NCBI RefSeq assembly: GCF_003670295.1
Contig: NZ_QXJG01000001.1
Coordinates: 175,978-239,977, forward strand
Length of the DNA stretch: 64,000 bases
Direction: 5' to 3'
From: Helicobacter burdigaliensis
GTDB lineage: Bacteria > Campylobacterota > Campylobacteria > Campylobacterales > Helicobacteraceae
Shown here: positions 1 to 7,615 of the stretch, in pieces
How the letters are laid out: each line of letters opens with the position of its first letter
How positions within the stretch are numbered: position 1 is the first letter of the stretch
The notes under the pieces: generated by a model
Told to the model about the DNA's origin: nothing
The model's database searches: none
The model's input: only the letters and a program-made list of their open reading frames with translations
Program-made: the position numbers and the translations under genes

Positions 1-51
1 CTGCTTAACTTAGACTTAAAGCAGTATTCTATCAAGAATACACAAAATTTA

Positions 52-101
52 TCCTTAAAAGGCAAAGCAGGTTAGGATCTTTCCTTTTTGCCTTTTAAGG
101 A
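52..101. terminator. 15-bp perfect inverted repeat
   Basis: The arms at 52-66 and 87-101 are perfectly complementary over 15 bp around a 20-nt loop. There is no clear T run on the plus side, so it may end a gene lying to the left of the window, or be a repeat-associated hairpin. The gene it would serve is outside the window. Confidence 0.4.
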
Positions 102-158
102 TAATAAAATTATTTCTTAAATAAATAGGATATAAAAATAAAATTCTCTTACTTTTTT

Positions 159-660
159 AGACTTACACCTCGCTTTGCTTGTATGCTTTGTCGCTAAAGC
201 TCCTCGCAATGATAGGTGGGAGAGGGAGCATAAATCTCTCAATGACAGAGAAAGGGGATTTAAACCTTACAATAATAGAGGGGATACTCTTTATTGCAAA
301 AGAATTCTCGTGGCGTAAGGGAAGAATTTACTTGTCAAATCCAAGTATCCTACTCTCATTTAAGAGAATTACTTTTGAATAAAGAGTTTTTTAGGTTTGT
401 TATTTAAAAGAATAAAAAGAAATGTTTTAGATTTATTTGACAAACCTTTTAGATTGCCACGATTTGCTTTCGCAAATCTCGCAATGACAGATAGAAGGTA
501 TTTGACTATTCTTTTTAGATTTGCACTTCGCTATCGCTCGTGGATAACGCTTCGCTTGTATGCTTCGGCACAATGTGCCTCGCAATAACAAAAATAACTC
601 TATAAAACAAAAAGAATAAATTTGCACTGCAACTTCGCTTATAGATAACACTTTGTTTGC
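159..660. repeat. Cluster of dispersed intergenic repeat units
   Basis: Related segments occur at about 159-214, 455-490, 511-597 and 630-660. They share the core 'cgcttcgcttgtatgctt' followed by 'cctcgcaat', and 'gatttgcacttcgct'. The same words occur on the opposite strand at about 34146-34260, and a shorter unit with 'cattgcaaggagc' and 'gaagcaatctca' at 33090-33130. The repeats lie only between genes, carry no reading frame, and contain short internal palindromes. They resemble the REP/MITE-like units common in intergenic DNA of this group. No mobility function is visible. Confidence 0.7.
284..386 (+). repeat. Dispersed repeat, second family, copy 1
   Basis: This segment carries 'atactctttatt', 'ttctcgtg', 'agaatttacttgt' and 'aattacttttga' in order. 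The same words recur in the same order at 57069-57165 downstream of metH, with roughly 80 percent identity by eye over the first 50 bases. It is distinct from the tRNA-unlike 'cgcttcgcttg' family next to it. Confidence 0.6.
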
Positions 661-837
661 AAACTAAGGGAATCCCACCGCCACAAACAAAATTGCTTTT
701 TATATATAGTGTAGAAAGTTATTTAAAATATAAATTTATTTTTAGTTAAATAAGCAAAATAAACTTTACAACCCTTAAATCTAATTAAAAAGTCTTAAAA
801 CTAGCTTTGCATAAAAAGATAAGATAATGTAAAAGCT

Positions 838-1145
838 AAAAAAATTTAGCCTCCTTACCCGCTTTATCTTTTAAAGACTGGTTTTAATAGTTTTAAGCGT
901 AAGTTAAGCGGGTTTTACTTAGAATATTCTTATAAATTCTTAAAAAGTTGTGCTTTGGTTATAGTCTTTTTAGAACTATAACCAGGGCTATTAATAATAT
1001 CAAAAACATATTTATTTCTGCTATCATCTTAAGCCTCCTTAAAGCTTTCAAAAGACAATAAAAATACTGCTTAAAACTAAATAGAATTTTACCTTTTATT
1101 CTTTAAACATTGCTTTAAAATTAATTATGATTTAGTTTAATTATA
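838..1145 (-). ncRNA. Putative structured mRNA of the small peptide locus
   Basis: On the minus strand a TATAAT-like box at 1140-1145 could start a transcript about 100 nt before the peptide start. A second box, TAAAAT, lies at about 1086-1093. After the peptide the sequence contains 'acccgctt' near 906-916, complementary to 'aagcgggt' near 854-864. It then carries a second Shine-Dalgarno-like GGAGG with no start codon at about 851-857, and ends in a small hairpin, GCTAAA-TTTT-TTTAGC, followed by T residues (about 838-853). Long folded mRNAs with sequestered ribosome sites are typical of type I toxin messages. An antisense promoter on the plus strand (TAATAAT near 992-998) would transcribe across the Shine-Dalgarno, but this is inference. 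Confidence 0.35.
959..1027 (-). CDS. Small hydrophobic peptide, candidate type I toxin
   Basis: A 22-codon frame starting ATG at 1027 and ending TAA at 959. It encodes a charged N-terminus (MIAEIN), a continuous hydrophobic segment (MFLILLIALVIVL) and a basic end (KRL). An ideal Shine-Dalgarno AAGGAGG lies 6 nt upstream (1034-1040). The size, single membrane helix and basic tail fit toxic peptides of type I toxin-antitoxin loci; AapA/IsoA is the known Helicobacter family, but the sequence is not a copy of any AapA peptide I can recall. A 9-bp hairpin (957-983) covers the end of the frame. The toxin role is inferred only from this architecture. Confidence 0.55.
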   Translation of the reverse strand: MIAEINMFLILLIALVIVLKRL

Positions 1146-1402
1146 AAATATCAAATTTACTGCATAAACTTATATTTATTTATAATAATATCACGCAAAT
1201 TTTATTATTTTATTCTCCAAGACAAAGAAAATAACCTTAAAAATACTTCATTTTGCTCTTTAGATTCTTTTATATAAAAAACAAGACTAATTTAGCATAT
1301 TTATAAAATTATAATTACCTATAAAAATCTTATAATTTTACATTTATAAATCCTTATTAAAGGCACTCTTAGCTATAATAAGTAAAAATTAAAGAAGTTT
1401 AA

Positions 1403-2008
1403 ATGGAAATTTATAGTATTTTACTAGGTGCTGTGGCTATTATTGCGGTTTTAAATCCTTTTGGTAATCTCCCCCAATTTATATCCATGACAGATGAACT
1501 TGACAAACAAATGCGTCAGGGACTTTTTCGCAATATTCTTTATACTTCCTTTATTATTGTCATTGTCTTTTTGCTTGTGGGTCCCTTTTTTATGCGTTAT
1601 CTTTTTAGAGTGGATTTAAACGATCTAAAAATTGCAGGGGGATTACTTTTGATTCTTGTAAGTTTAAAAAGCCTACTTTTTCCTCCTAGCAAAAACGATC
1701 ACCCCTATGAAAACCTAAACAAGCAAGAACTCTTAAGCCACAGCGTTGTTCCTATGGCATTTCCTATGTTAGTAGGTCCAGGAACTCTCTCTACTGTAAT
1801 CGTGCTTTCTGAAGAAAAAGGAATGCTTAGCACTATTTTATCTGTATTTGTGGCTTTTATTTTTATGCTTGTCTTATTTCATTTTGCGGCCACTATTGAA
1901 AAGGTAGTTGGAAAATTAGTTTTGCATGTCCTTTCGCGAATTGTGCTTGTTTTTATTATGGCGATGGGTTCTCAAATGATACTTAATGGAATTAAATCAA
2001 GTTTTTAA
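1403..2008 (+). CDS. MarC family integral membrane protein
   Basis: 201 residues, about six membrane segments. Family signatures are the N-terminal 'AVLNPFGNLPQFISMT' stretch (residues 16-31) and, in the second half, 'VVPMAFPMLVGPGTLSTVIVL' with its conserved Pro and Gly residues, reflecting the internal repeat of the family (UPF0056/MarC). The length is normal. It was named for multiple antibiotic resistance, but the transport role of the family is not established. It stands alone, with a DUF465 gene 66 bp downstream. Confidence 0.9.
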   Translation: MEIYSILLGAVAIIAVLNPFGNLPQFISMTDELDKQMRQGLFRNILYTSFIIVIVFLLVGPFFMRYLFRVDLNDLKIAGGLLLILVSLKSLLFPPSKNDHPYENLNKQELLSHSVVPMAFPMLVGPGTLSTVIVLSEEKGMLSTILSVFVAFIFMLVLFHFAATIEKVVGKLVLHVLSRIVLVFIMAMGSQMILNGIKSSF

Positions 2009-2074
2009 TTCTTTTTACACTAACCTAAGCCATTTTATCCTATAATTTTGGTTTATTTTTACTAAGGAGTTAAA

Positions 2075-2302
2075 ATGCTACACGAATATAGAGATGAAAT
2101 TAGTGCCCTAAAACAAGAAAATGCACATTTTGCAAAGATTTTTGATGAGCACAATGAACTAGATCAAAAGATTCAAGACATCACAGAAGGCAGAGAGCAT
2201 GCAACAGATATAGAGCTAAGTGCTCTTAAAAAGAGAAAGCTTGAATTAAAAGATGAAGCATACGCAATTATCACAGAATACATCAAAGAAAACAAAAAAT
2301 AA
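2075..2302 (+). CDS. YdcH/DUF465 family small helical protein
   Basis: 75 residues, nearly all alpha-helical and charged. The pattern 'EYRDEISALKQENAHFAKIFDEHNELD' followed by 'ELSALKKRKLELKDEAY.II' is typical of the DUF465 (YdcH) family of short coiled-coil proteins of unknown function. The start has a good AAGGAG site 7 nt upstream. A bidirectional hairpin follows directly. Confidence 0.85.
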   Translation: MLHEYRDEISALKQENAHFAKIFDEHNELDQKIQDITEGREHATDIELSALKKRKLELKDEAYAIITEYIKENKK

Positions 2303-2340
2303 AACTCTCCTAAGGCTTCATTAAAGCCTTAAGAGTTTTA
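2301..2340. terminator. Bidirectional terminator between DUF465 gene and cutA
   Basis: The arms are AAAACTCT + TAAGGCTT (2301-2318, 2-nt bulge) and AAGCCTTA + AGAGTTTT (2324-2339). The stem is flanked by A runs on one side and T runs on the other. It sits between two convergent genes and covers the stop codon of cutA. Confidence 0.8.
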
Positions 2341-2627
2341 TTGTGCCATTTTTTATACCCTTTTTCTACTTTTTTAACCTTTAATGCTATAATTTGTGGT
2401 GTTTTATAAGTATGATTTTTTAAAATCTCTTGCTTTATTTGTTTAAAAAACTTTTTTCTTGTCTTAAATGAGATTAGCATTTCCCATTCTTCTTCCCATT
2501 TATTCTCCCAAAAATATATGCTAGAAACCCTATAGCTCTGCACACAACTTACATAATTTGTTTTAAGTATATTTTGAATAAAACTTTCATAGCCTTCTAG
2601 CGGATAAGTCGTCTGCACCAAAAGCAT
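2310..2627 (-). CDS. cutA: CutA family divalent-cation tolerance protein
   Basis: 105 residues, the usual CutA size (a trimeric ferredoxin-like fold). Family features visible are the N-terminal beta strand with 'TTYP', 'YVSCVQSYRVSSIYFWENKWEEEWEMLISFKT' (equivalent to the conserved Cys, 'S.Y.W.g.i....E..l..KT') and 'HTYKTPQIIALKV', the counterpart of 'HPYEvPei'. It may take part in copper or metal tolerance; the biochemical role is uncertain in the whole family. It is the last gene of a minus-strand run, 4 nt after the preceding stop. Confidence 0.85.
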   Translation of the reverse strand: MLLVQTTYPLEGYESFIQNILKTNYVSCVQSYRVSSIYFWENKWEEEWEMLISFKTRKKFFKQIKQEILKNHTYKTPQIIALKVKKVEKGYKKWHNKTLKALMKP

Positions 2628-2631
2628 AAAA

Positions 2632-2913
2632 TTATTCCTCCCCCTCTTTGGCTCTTCTTTTTTTACGCTCTTGTTCTAACTTTTGTTTTTCTTTCTTTCT
2701 AGCAAGTTCAATATTAATTTGTCTTTCTTTAGATTTTTTGAGCTTTTCTTTAAATTCTTCCCTCTCCAATGGGCTTTGATAGGCAATAGGACGGATAAAA
2801 AGCACCACAAGCATTAGCACAAAAAATGCAATAGAAATCTCTTGATTAGCAGTTAGCTTATACCATAGCATTCCAATAGCCAAAGAAACTACTACTTTTA
2901 AAACGACAACCAC
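2632..2913 (-). CDS. Small membrane protein with charged tail
   Basis: 93 residues starting at GTG 2913, with AGGGGA 6 nt upstream and 9 nt after the stop of the gene before it. Residues 2-17 and 25-45 form two membrane helices. Residues 50-93 are extremely rich in Lys, Glu and Arg and likely form a cytoplasmic coiled coil. I do not recognise a family. Its tight spacing between the HdrB-like gene and cutA suggests a shared transcript. Confidence 0.7.
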   Translation of the reverse strand: MVVVLKVVVSLAIGMLWYKLTANQEISIAFFVLMLVVLFIRPIAYQSPLEREEFKEKLKKSKERQINIELARKKEKQKLEQERKKRRAKEGEE

Positions 2914-2922
2914 TACAATCCC

Positions 2923-3738
2923 CTATACCATTTTGGGAGTGATGTTATGCCTATCAAACAATAAAAAACTGCCCCCTTTTAAAGGAGCTAACAAAATCTC
3001 TGGAATGAAAAGAACAGGCACTTCTAAATCATCTCTTCCTTGTGATTTTTTAATCTCTTTTGCATAGCCATCATACATCTCAAAATGCCCTATGCTAGGT
3101 GTTAAAATAAAATCTACACCACAATCTACCATTTCATAATAATCTTTCCCTGCCATTTTAAATGCTAATTCTTTATTATGATTTAAAAGATAATCATAGC
3201 AGTTTTTTTTGAAAATTTTAATGCTAAGCCCACTCACCCACTCTAAAATTTCCACTATTTTTGTAAGCTCCAAATAGTCTGCCACTTCACCTTCTACCAC
3301 AAAGGCACATTTAAATCCTCTCCATTTTCCAATATTCTGTTTTTCTTCAAAGAAGTTGCCATTTTCTAAAATGAGCTTGGGAGCAAATACAAAGCTTTTT
3401 TCTAACTCTAGCAAATCTATCGCGCCCAAAGTTTCTTCTATCCTCTTTTTTAATTCCCCATCTTGATAAAGTGCTTTTATCATTCGCTCATATGCTAAAA
3501 GCGTCTGCGTATCAGCAATCAAAGGCATACAATTTTCACTTTTAATAGATAAAATTCCTCTAATTAAACTTTTATAATATTCTTCATTCAAAAAAGGAGA
3601 GATATGATCTTCTATTTGGATTTTATAGCTTGTTAAATCTTTATTTAAAACTTCTTTAACAAGCCTTTCTAAACTAACATAAAGTATCTCTGCACTTCTA
3701 GGATGTGTTTGATTGTATAATAGTTTAAATTCTTGCAT
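2923..3738 (-). CDS. HdrB/SdhE-like protein lacking cluster cysteines
   Basis: 271 residues. The layout follows the CCG-domain subunit of heterodisulfide reductase (HdrB) and of the epsilonproteobacterial Mfr/Sdh-type fumarate reductase (subunit E). An N-terminal 'YNQTHPRSAEILYVSLERLVKEVL' replaces the usual 'GC....gp.y..s...v...lg'. A C-terminal 'ECGVDFILTPSIGHFE'-like stretch (here 'DCGVDFILTPSIGHFEMYDG') ends in 'VPVLFIPEILLAPLKG', replacing 'GAD.ivTpCp.C...ld' and 'IPVLhl.ql'. The cysteines that hold the noncubane cluster in active HdrB are not in place. It starts 1 nt after the stop of the SdhB-like gene, so the two are co-translated. Helicobacter genomes carry proteins annotated as HdrB C-terminal domain proteins. 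A redox role is unlikely; a structural or assembly role is speculation. Confidence 0.65.
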   Translation of the reverse strand: MQEFKLLYNQTHPRSAEILYVSLERLVKEVLNKDLTSYKIQIEDHISPFLNEEYYKSLIRGILSIKSENCMPLIADTQTLLAYERMIKALYQDGELKKRIEETLGAIDLLELEKSFVFAPKLILENGNFFEEKQNIGKWRGFKCAFVVEGEVADYLELTKIVEILEWVSGLSIKIFKKNCYDYLLNHNKELAFKMAGKDYYEMVDCGVDFILTPSIGHFEMYDGYAKEIKKSQGRDDLEVPVLFIPEILLAPLKGGSFLLFDRHNITPKMV

Positions 3739-3739
3739 T

Positions 3740-4390
3740 TTAACCCTTTAAAAGAATTTTTTTGTTTTTCTTTAAATATTCATAATTACCCAAAAGCTCT
3801 TTTTTAATATCTTCTAAAATCCTATCATATTTCAAAACCTTAGGATAAATAAACTCACAAAGCCCCTCACTATTAAACACCCCCTTTTTTATATCCCCTA
3901 TAAGCTCTAAAACTCTATTATCTTTTGTCTTTTCATAAAAATAAAATGCCAACATTAAAAATGCTTCCCCAAAATATTCTTCACTTTCTTGTGCAATAGG
4001 CGTAGCATAAGCAAAAGGTAAAAATGATAAAATAAATTCTTCATCCTCATTAAATCCAAACTCTTCTAAAAGGGCAACTTTTTTTAAAAATGGATTCACA
4101 TCAATCAGTAAATCTTTTAGCGCATATCTACTATGCAAAGGTTCTATAATCCATTCCTCACCGAATCTTTTAAATAAATCTTGCAAACTTAGCTCAAAAT
4201 CACTCACAACAACATGATTTAACCTAAAACCATAAGGAGAATAACCAAAATCATATAGCTCCTCCTCAATTTTTAAAAAAAGATCTTTTAAACAATCATT
4301 AGAATTAATTTTATACTCTAACTTTGCATAATAGGGTAAATAATCTGTTTTAATATCAAATCTAAAAATTTCTAATTTTATTCTTTTCAT
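3740..4390 (-). CDS. SdhB/FrdB-like protein lacking all Fe-S cysteine motifs
   Basis: 216 residues. The start 'IKLEIFRFDIKTDYLPYYAKLEYKI' matches the opening of succinate/fumarate reductase iron-sulfur subunits. 'GYSPYGFRLNHVVVSD' sits where the [2Fe-2S] loop 'S..C..g.CG.C' should be. 'FGEEWIIEPLHSRYALKDLLIDV' matches the conserved 'i.pl....vikDLvvD'. 'FLPFAYATPIAQESEEYFGEAFLMLAF' sits where 'CieCg.C...CP.......f.Gpa.l..a' should be. Only two isolated cysteines remain. It is probably what is annotated as a DUF5644 protein in Helicobacter. The next gene is an equally Cys-less HdrB-like partner. Confidence 0.65.
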   Translation of the reverse strand: MKRIKLEIFRFDIKTDYLPYYAKLEYKINSNDCLKDLFLKIEEELYDFGYSPYGFRLNHVVVSDFELSLQDLFKRFGEEWIIEPLHSRYALKDLLIDVNPFLKKVALLEEFGFNEDEEFILSFLPFAYATPIAQESEEYFGEAFLMLAFYFYEKTKDNRVLELIGDIKKGVFNSEGLCEFIYPKVLKYDRILEDIKKELLGNYEYLKKNKKILLKG

Positions 4391-4441
4391 TGCTTATCTC
4401 TCCGCTTTTTGGCACTTTTTTCAAAGTATAGCAAATTTTTA

Positions 4442-4906
4442 CTACTTTTTAAATCTTTGATTCTTAGGATTAGATAAAAGTGCCCTCATAGAAGAATTAA
4501 TTCCCTCTTCTTCTTCATCTTCTGCCTCTATTAAAGTTGCAAGCAGGTTGATAAACACACAAAAATCCCCTTGTATATCCTCTTCATTAGGCAATAAAAC
4601 CTGCACGATAGATTTTAAGGGTGCTGTTACAAAACTTCCCAGATTTTCTTCGCCAAATCCTGCCTCAAAATAAAGATTCTCTTCATCTAGCTCCAAACTC
4701 TCAAAAGTATAACCCGCTAAAATAAAAATTGTCAAATCACTAAAAGCATTCCTAATATGCTCTGGCAATGCAGGCTCAAATTTGACACTTGCTACATTGC
4801 AAACAATAGAAAAATTTCTTCTTTTATTCATAAGATGCTTTAATATCTCATAGCAATGTTTTTGCAACATCTCCTTATACCGCTTATCCTTCATAAGTGC
4901 AACCAT
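4442..4906 (-). CDS. SspB-like protein, possible ClpXP adaptor
   Basis: 154 residues from the ATG at 4906, which has AAAGGAGG 7 nt upstream; a TTG two codons earlier is less likely. The middle reads 'FSIVCNVASVKFEPALPEHI', 'LTIFILAGYTFESLELDEENLYFEAGFGEENLGSFVTAPLKSIVQVL'. This follows the SspB pattern of a substrate-binding domain (E. coli 'LANDEVRFNARFGGIPRQVSVPLAAVLAIY'), then an acidic linker (EAEDEEEEG) and a short basic C-terminus. SspB delivers ssrA-tagged proteins to ClpXP. The homology is remote and judged by eye, so the adaptor role is tentative. pepF ends 14 nt upstream of the start. Confidence 0.45.
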   Translation of the reverse strand: MVALMKDKRYKEMLQKHCYEILKHLMNKRRNFSIVCNVASVKFEPALPEHIRNAFSDLTIFILAGYTFESLELDEENLYFEAGFGEENLGSFVTAPLKSIVQVLLPNEEDIQGDFCVFINLLATLIEAEDEEEEGINSSMRALLSNPKNQRFKK

Positions 4907-4919
4907 AAACAAACCTCCT

Positions 4920-6653
4920 TTATTTAAGTGCTAATTTAAATTCTTCCATCAACAATTTTACTTCCCCTATTCCAATTCCCCAAAACTCGCTACTTTCAAT
5001 ATCCAATCCAAAAAGTGCTACCAATTCTTTAGGTGATTTTGAACCTCCTAAAGATAAAAATGTTTCATATTTTGCAACAAAATTTTGCTTATCTTTCTTA
5101 TAAAGTCCAAAAAGAGCCATCACAAGCAATTGTCCATAACTATATGCATAGCAATAAAAAGGAGAATGAATAAAATGTGGAATATAAGACCACCAAATAC
5201 TATAATCCTCACTTAGTTCCACACTTTTACCAAACATTTTTTGATTTTCTTCTTGCCAGATTTTACTAATCTCTTGACTGCTTAGCTCCCCTTCTAGCTT
5301 GTGGATTCTTCTCTCAAAATTTGTAAAAACATTTTGCCTAAATAATGTGGCAAAAATATCTTCTAGCTTTCCTGCATAAAGAGAAATTTTCTCTTTTCCT
5401 TGCAATTCCTCTTTCATCTTATCAAACAAAAGCATTTCAGCAAATACAGAAGCCGTTTCTGCAGTAGTCAAAGGTGTATCTGCATTTAAATATCCTACCT
5501 TATAAGAAAGCTTTTGATGGATTGTATGTCCTAGCTCATGCGCTAGAGTAAAAATATCTCTTCTTTGATTAGTATGATTTAACATTAAATAAGGATGTGT
5601 ATCAGGCACACAACCATGACTAAATGCACCCCCGCGTTTATTTTCCCTAGGATGAGAATCTATCCAGCCCTCTTCAAACGCCCTTTTAGCAATCTCATAA
5701 AACTTTTGCGAAAAATCCTTAAATGTTTCTAAAACTATTTTTTTAGCCTCTTCATAGCTGTAAGGCTTCTCACTAGAAATACCCAAAGGTGCATATCTAT
5801 CATAATCATAAAGTTTATCATAACCAAGAATTTTATTTTTAAGCAAATAATATTGCTCTACTAAATCCACATTTTGATTGATGCATTCCACCATTCTATC
5901 CACGCTTTTTTGGGTAGTTTGATTACTTAAATGTCTAAATTCTTCTAAACTCTCATAGCCTCTTAATTCTGCTGTAATTTTTAAATCTTTTCTTATGATA
6001 TTATAAATGTATGTTAAGAGCGGTAAATTTGCACGCAAAGTATCGCTAAGAGAAATTGCAGCTTTTCTCCTTATCTCCCTATTGCTTTCATGCAATAGAC
6101 TTAAAATCTCCTCTTCACTCATCTCTTTATCATCAAATTTAAACTTTAAAGCACTCAAATGCTCATCAAAAAGACGACTAAAGGCATCAGCACCCACAGG
6201 AGCACTCTTTAACAAAATTCTCTCTTCTTTTAAACTTAGCTGATATTTTGCATTTTTGGCTAAAAGCTCTAAATAGTAAGCATAATTTTTAGAGTTTTTT
6301 ATAAAATTTTGCTTGATTTCTTCTTTTAATGCGTTAAATTCTATCTCAAAAAACAATAAATACTCATTTGCTTTATTAGCTTCTAATTCACACTCTGCAT
6401 AAAATGCTCCCTCTTTTGTATTGGAAGCAAAACATAAAAAAGCATAAGTCATAATTTTAGCCAACTCTTGAAGATTCTTTTCATATTCGCACATCAACTC
6501 ATAAAAAGCTTCTGCACTTAATTTCTCTAAATTTCCTTTATTTCTATCTTCAAACTCTTTAGCCTTTATAATTGTATTTTTTAGAGCTTCCTTTAATTCT
6601 TTTCTATCTTTAAATAATGGAGTTAAATCCCATATATCTTCTTTTGTATTCAT
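4920..6653 (-). CDS. pepF: Oligoendopeptidase F, M3 zinc peptidase
   Basis: 577 residues, normal for the M3B family. The zinc site HELGH lies at about residues 374-378 ('FTLAHELGHTIHQK'), with the downstream glutamate in 'TTAETASVFAEMLL'. The C-terminal 'IPHFIHSPFYCYAYSYGQL' carries the substrate-binding His/Tyr residues of the family. It cleaves short peptides in the cytoplasm. The protein has no signal peptide. The SspB-like gene follows closely on the same strand. Confidence 0.93.
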   Translation of the reverse strand: MNTKEDIWDLTPLFKDRKELKEALKNTIIKAKEFEDRNKGNLEKLSAEAFYELMCEYEKNLQELAKIMTYAFLCFASNTKEGAFYAECELEANKANEYLLFFEIEFNALKEEIKQNFIKNSKNYAYYLELLAKNAKYQLSLKEERILLKSAPVGADAFSRLFDEHLSALKFKFDDKEMSEEEILSLLHESNREIRRKAAISLSDTLRANLPLLTYIYNIIRKDLKITAELRGYESLEEFRHLSNQTTQKSVDRMVECINQNVDLVEQYYLLKNKILGYDKLYDYDRYAPLGISSEKPYSYEEAKKIVLETFKDFSQKFYEIAKRAFEEGWIDSHPRENKRGGAFSHGCVPDTHPYLMLNHTNQRRDIFTLAHELGHTIHQKLSYKVGYLNADTPLTTAETASVFAEMLLFDKMKEELQGKEKISLYAGKLEDIFATLFRQNVFTNFERRIHKLEGELSSQEISKIWQEENQKMFGKSVELSEDYSIWWSYIPHFIHSPFYCYAYSYGQLLVMALFGLYKKDKQNFVAKYETFLSLGGSKSPKELVALFGLDIESSEFWGIGIGEVKLLMEEFKLALK

Positions 6654-6738
6654 TTTTTGGAACCTTGTATTTTCTTTATTGTTATTTTAGCACTTATTAT
6701 AAGCTTTTTAAAGTATAAAAATTCCAAAAATAATATTT

Positions 6739-7257
6739 TTAATTATGAAATCTCTCAAATTGTTTCTTAAAACTTGGATAAAACTCCTCCATAGCCCTGC
6801 ATAATCTTTTCATCATTCTAGTAATCGCTCCATTCATCACAAGAAGTTCCCGCATGAAATGATAAAGATGATGCGAAGCATACAAGCTATAAAGTAGCTT
6901 TTGATCCTTCTCATCTAAGTCATGATAGGCTTTATCCACATTTAAAAGCTTATCAATATAAGATAAGACTTTTTTATTTTCTAATAAAACGGAAAAATTT
7001 TTAAAAATATTAATGATTCTACCATAATACTCCCTATCCATTTCATCAAATTTCTCTCTAATATACGAAGGACAAGAAATCACGCGCATATTCTGCATAT
7101 CCCCTTTAGCACTCTGCACTTCCATCATAACTCCATGAATCAACTCTACATTAAAACCAAGATGACTAAAATCCATAGCAGTAAAACTTTTTTGAGCAAA
7201 AAATTCAAACTCATGCAAAAGTTTTACCACTTTAAATTCCTTATGTTCTGGCAACAT
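6739..7257 (-). CDS. Conserved protein of unknown function
   Basis: 172 residues, soluble, strongly helical and rich in Met, His and Leu ('ASHHLYHFMRELLVMNGAITRMMKRLCRAMEEFYPSFKKQF' near the C-terminus). The start is supported by GGAGG upstream. I do not recognise a named domain. A cytoplasmic protein is expected because there is no signal peptide or membrane segment. It stands alone, with 85 bp to pepF downstream. Confidence 0.75.
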   Translation of the reverse strand: MLPEHKEFKVVKLLHEFEFFAQKSFTAMDFSHLGFNVELIHGVMMEVQSAKGDMQNMRVISCPSYIREKFDEMDREYYGRIINIFKNFSVLLENKKVLSYIDKLLNVDKAYHDLDEKDQKLLYSLYASHHLYHFMRELLVMNGAITRMMKRLCRAMEEFYPSFKKQFERFHN

Positions 7258-7615
7258 TAATCTTCCTCCACCACAATATTGCTTTTATTGTAACAATAAA
7301 TTAAATGAAATTATATAAGCGTAATAAAATTTTATCAATAAATACAAACTTTAAAAAATAATTTTTTTATAAAGCAAAAGAAATAAAAATTCGTTATTTT
7401 GGGAAAATGGAGAGATTCATTATAGTTACTTTTTGAAACAAAATTTACAAATTTTACATAAATTTTTTATAAAATATTTGTGTTTTTTATCTCAAAAAGA
7501 TTGTTTTACTAAATAAAAATATTTAATTTAAATTTTTAAAATTAATTTAAGTAAAATATTATTCAATAATACTAATCAATCATTCATATAAAATTAAATT
7601 TTATATAGAAAAGCC
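7258..7615. other. Intergenic, AT-rich
   Basis: About 360 bp of very AT-rich sequence. At about 7587-7605 an AT-only palindrome (TATAAAATT/AATTTTATA) lies just after the stop of the beta-propeller gene and could end its transcript. No small gene with a ribosome site was seen. Confidence 0.5.

Larger units (their letters stand above)
1..1402. other. Gene-poor region with repeats and one small peptide gene
   Basis: About 1.4 kb with no protein gene of normal size. It holds an inverted repeat near the left edge, several pieces of a dispersed repeat between about 159 and 660, and a small hydrophobic peptide gene with its surrounding RNA-like structure at about 840-1145 (all listed separately). 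The two open frames of 60-70 codons at 179-382 and 397-588 lie on top of the repeats and have no ribosome binding site, so they are not called. From 1150 to 1400 I see only AT-rich sequence leading into marC. Confidence 0.8.

Noticed and set aside
179-588. Two open frames of 67 and 63 codons on the plus strand
   Set aside because: They coincide with dispersed repeats, have no ribosome binding site and no protein-like composition.
159-660. CRISPR array
   Set aside because: The repeat units are irregular in length, orientation and spacing, and there are no cas genes.
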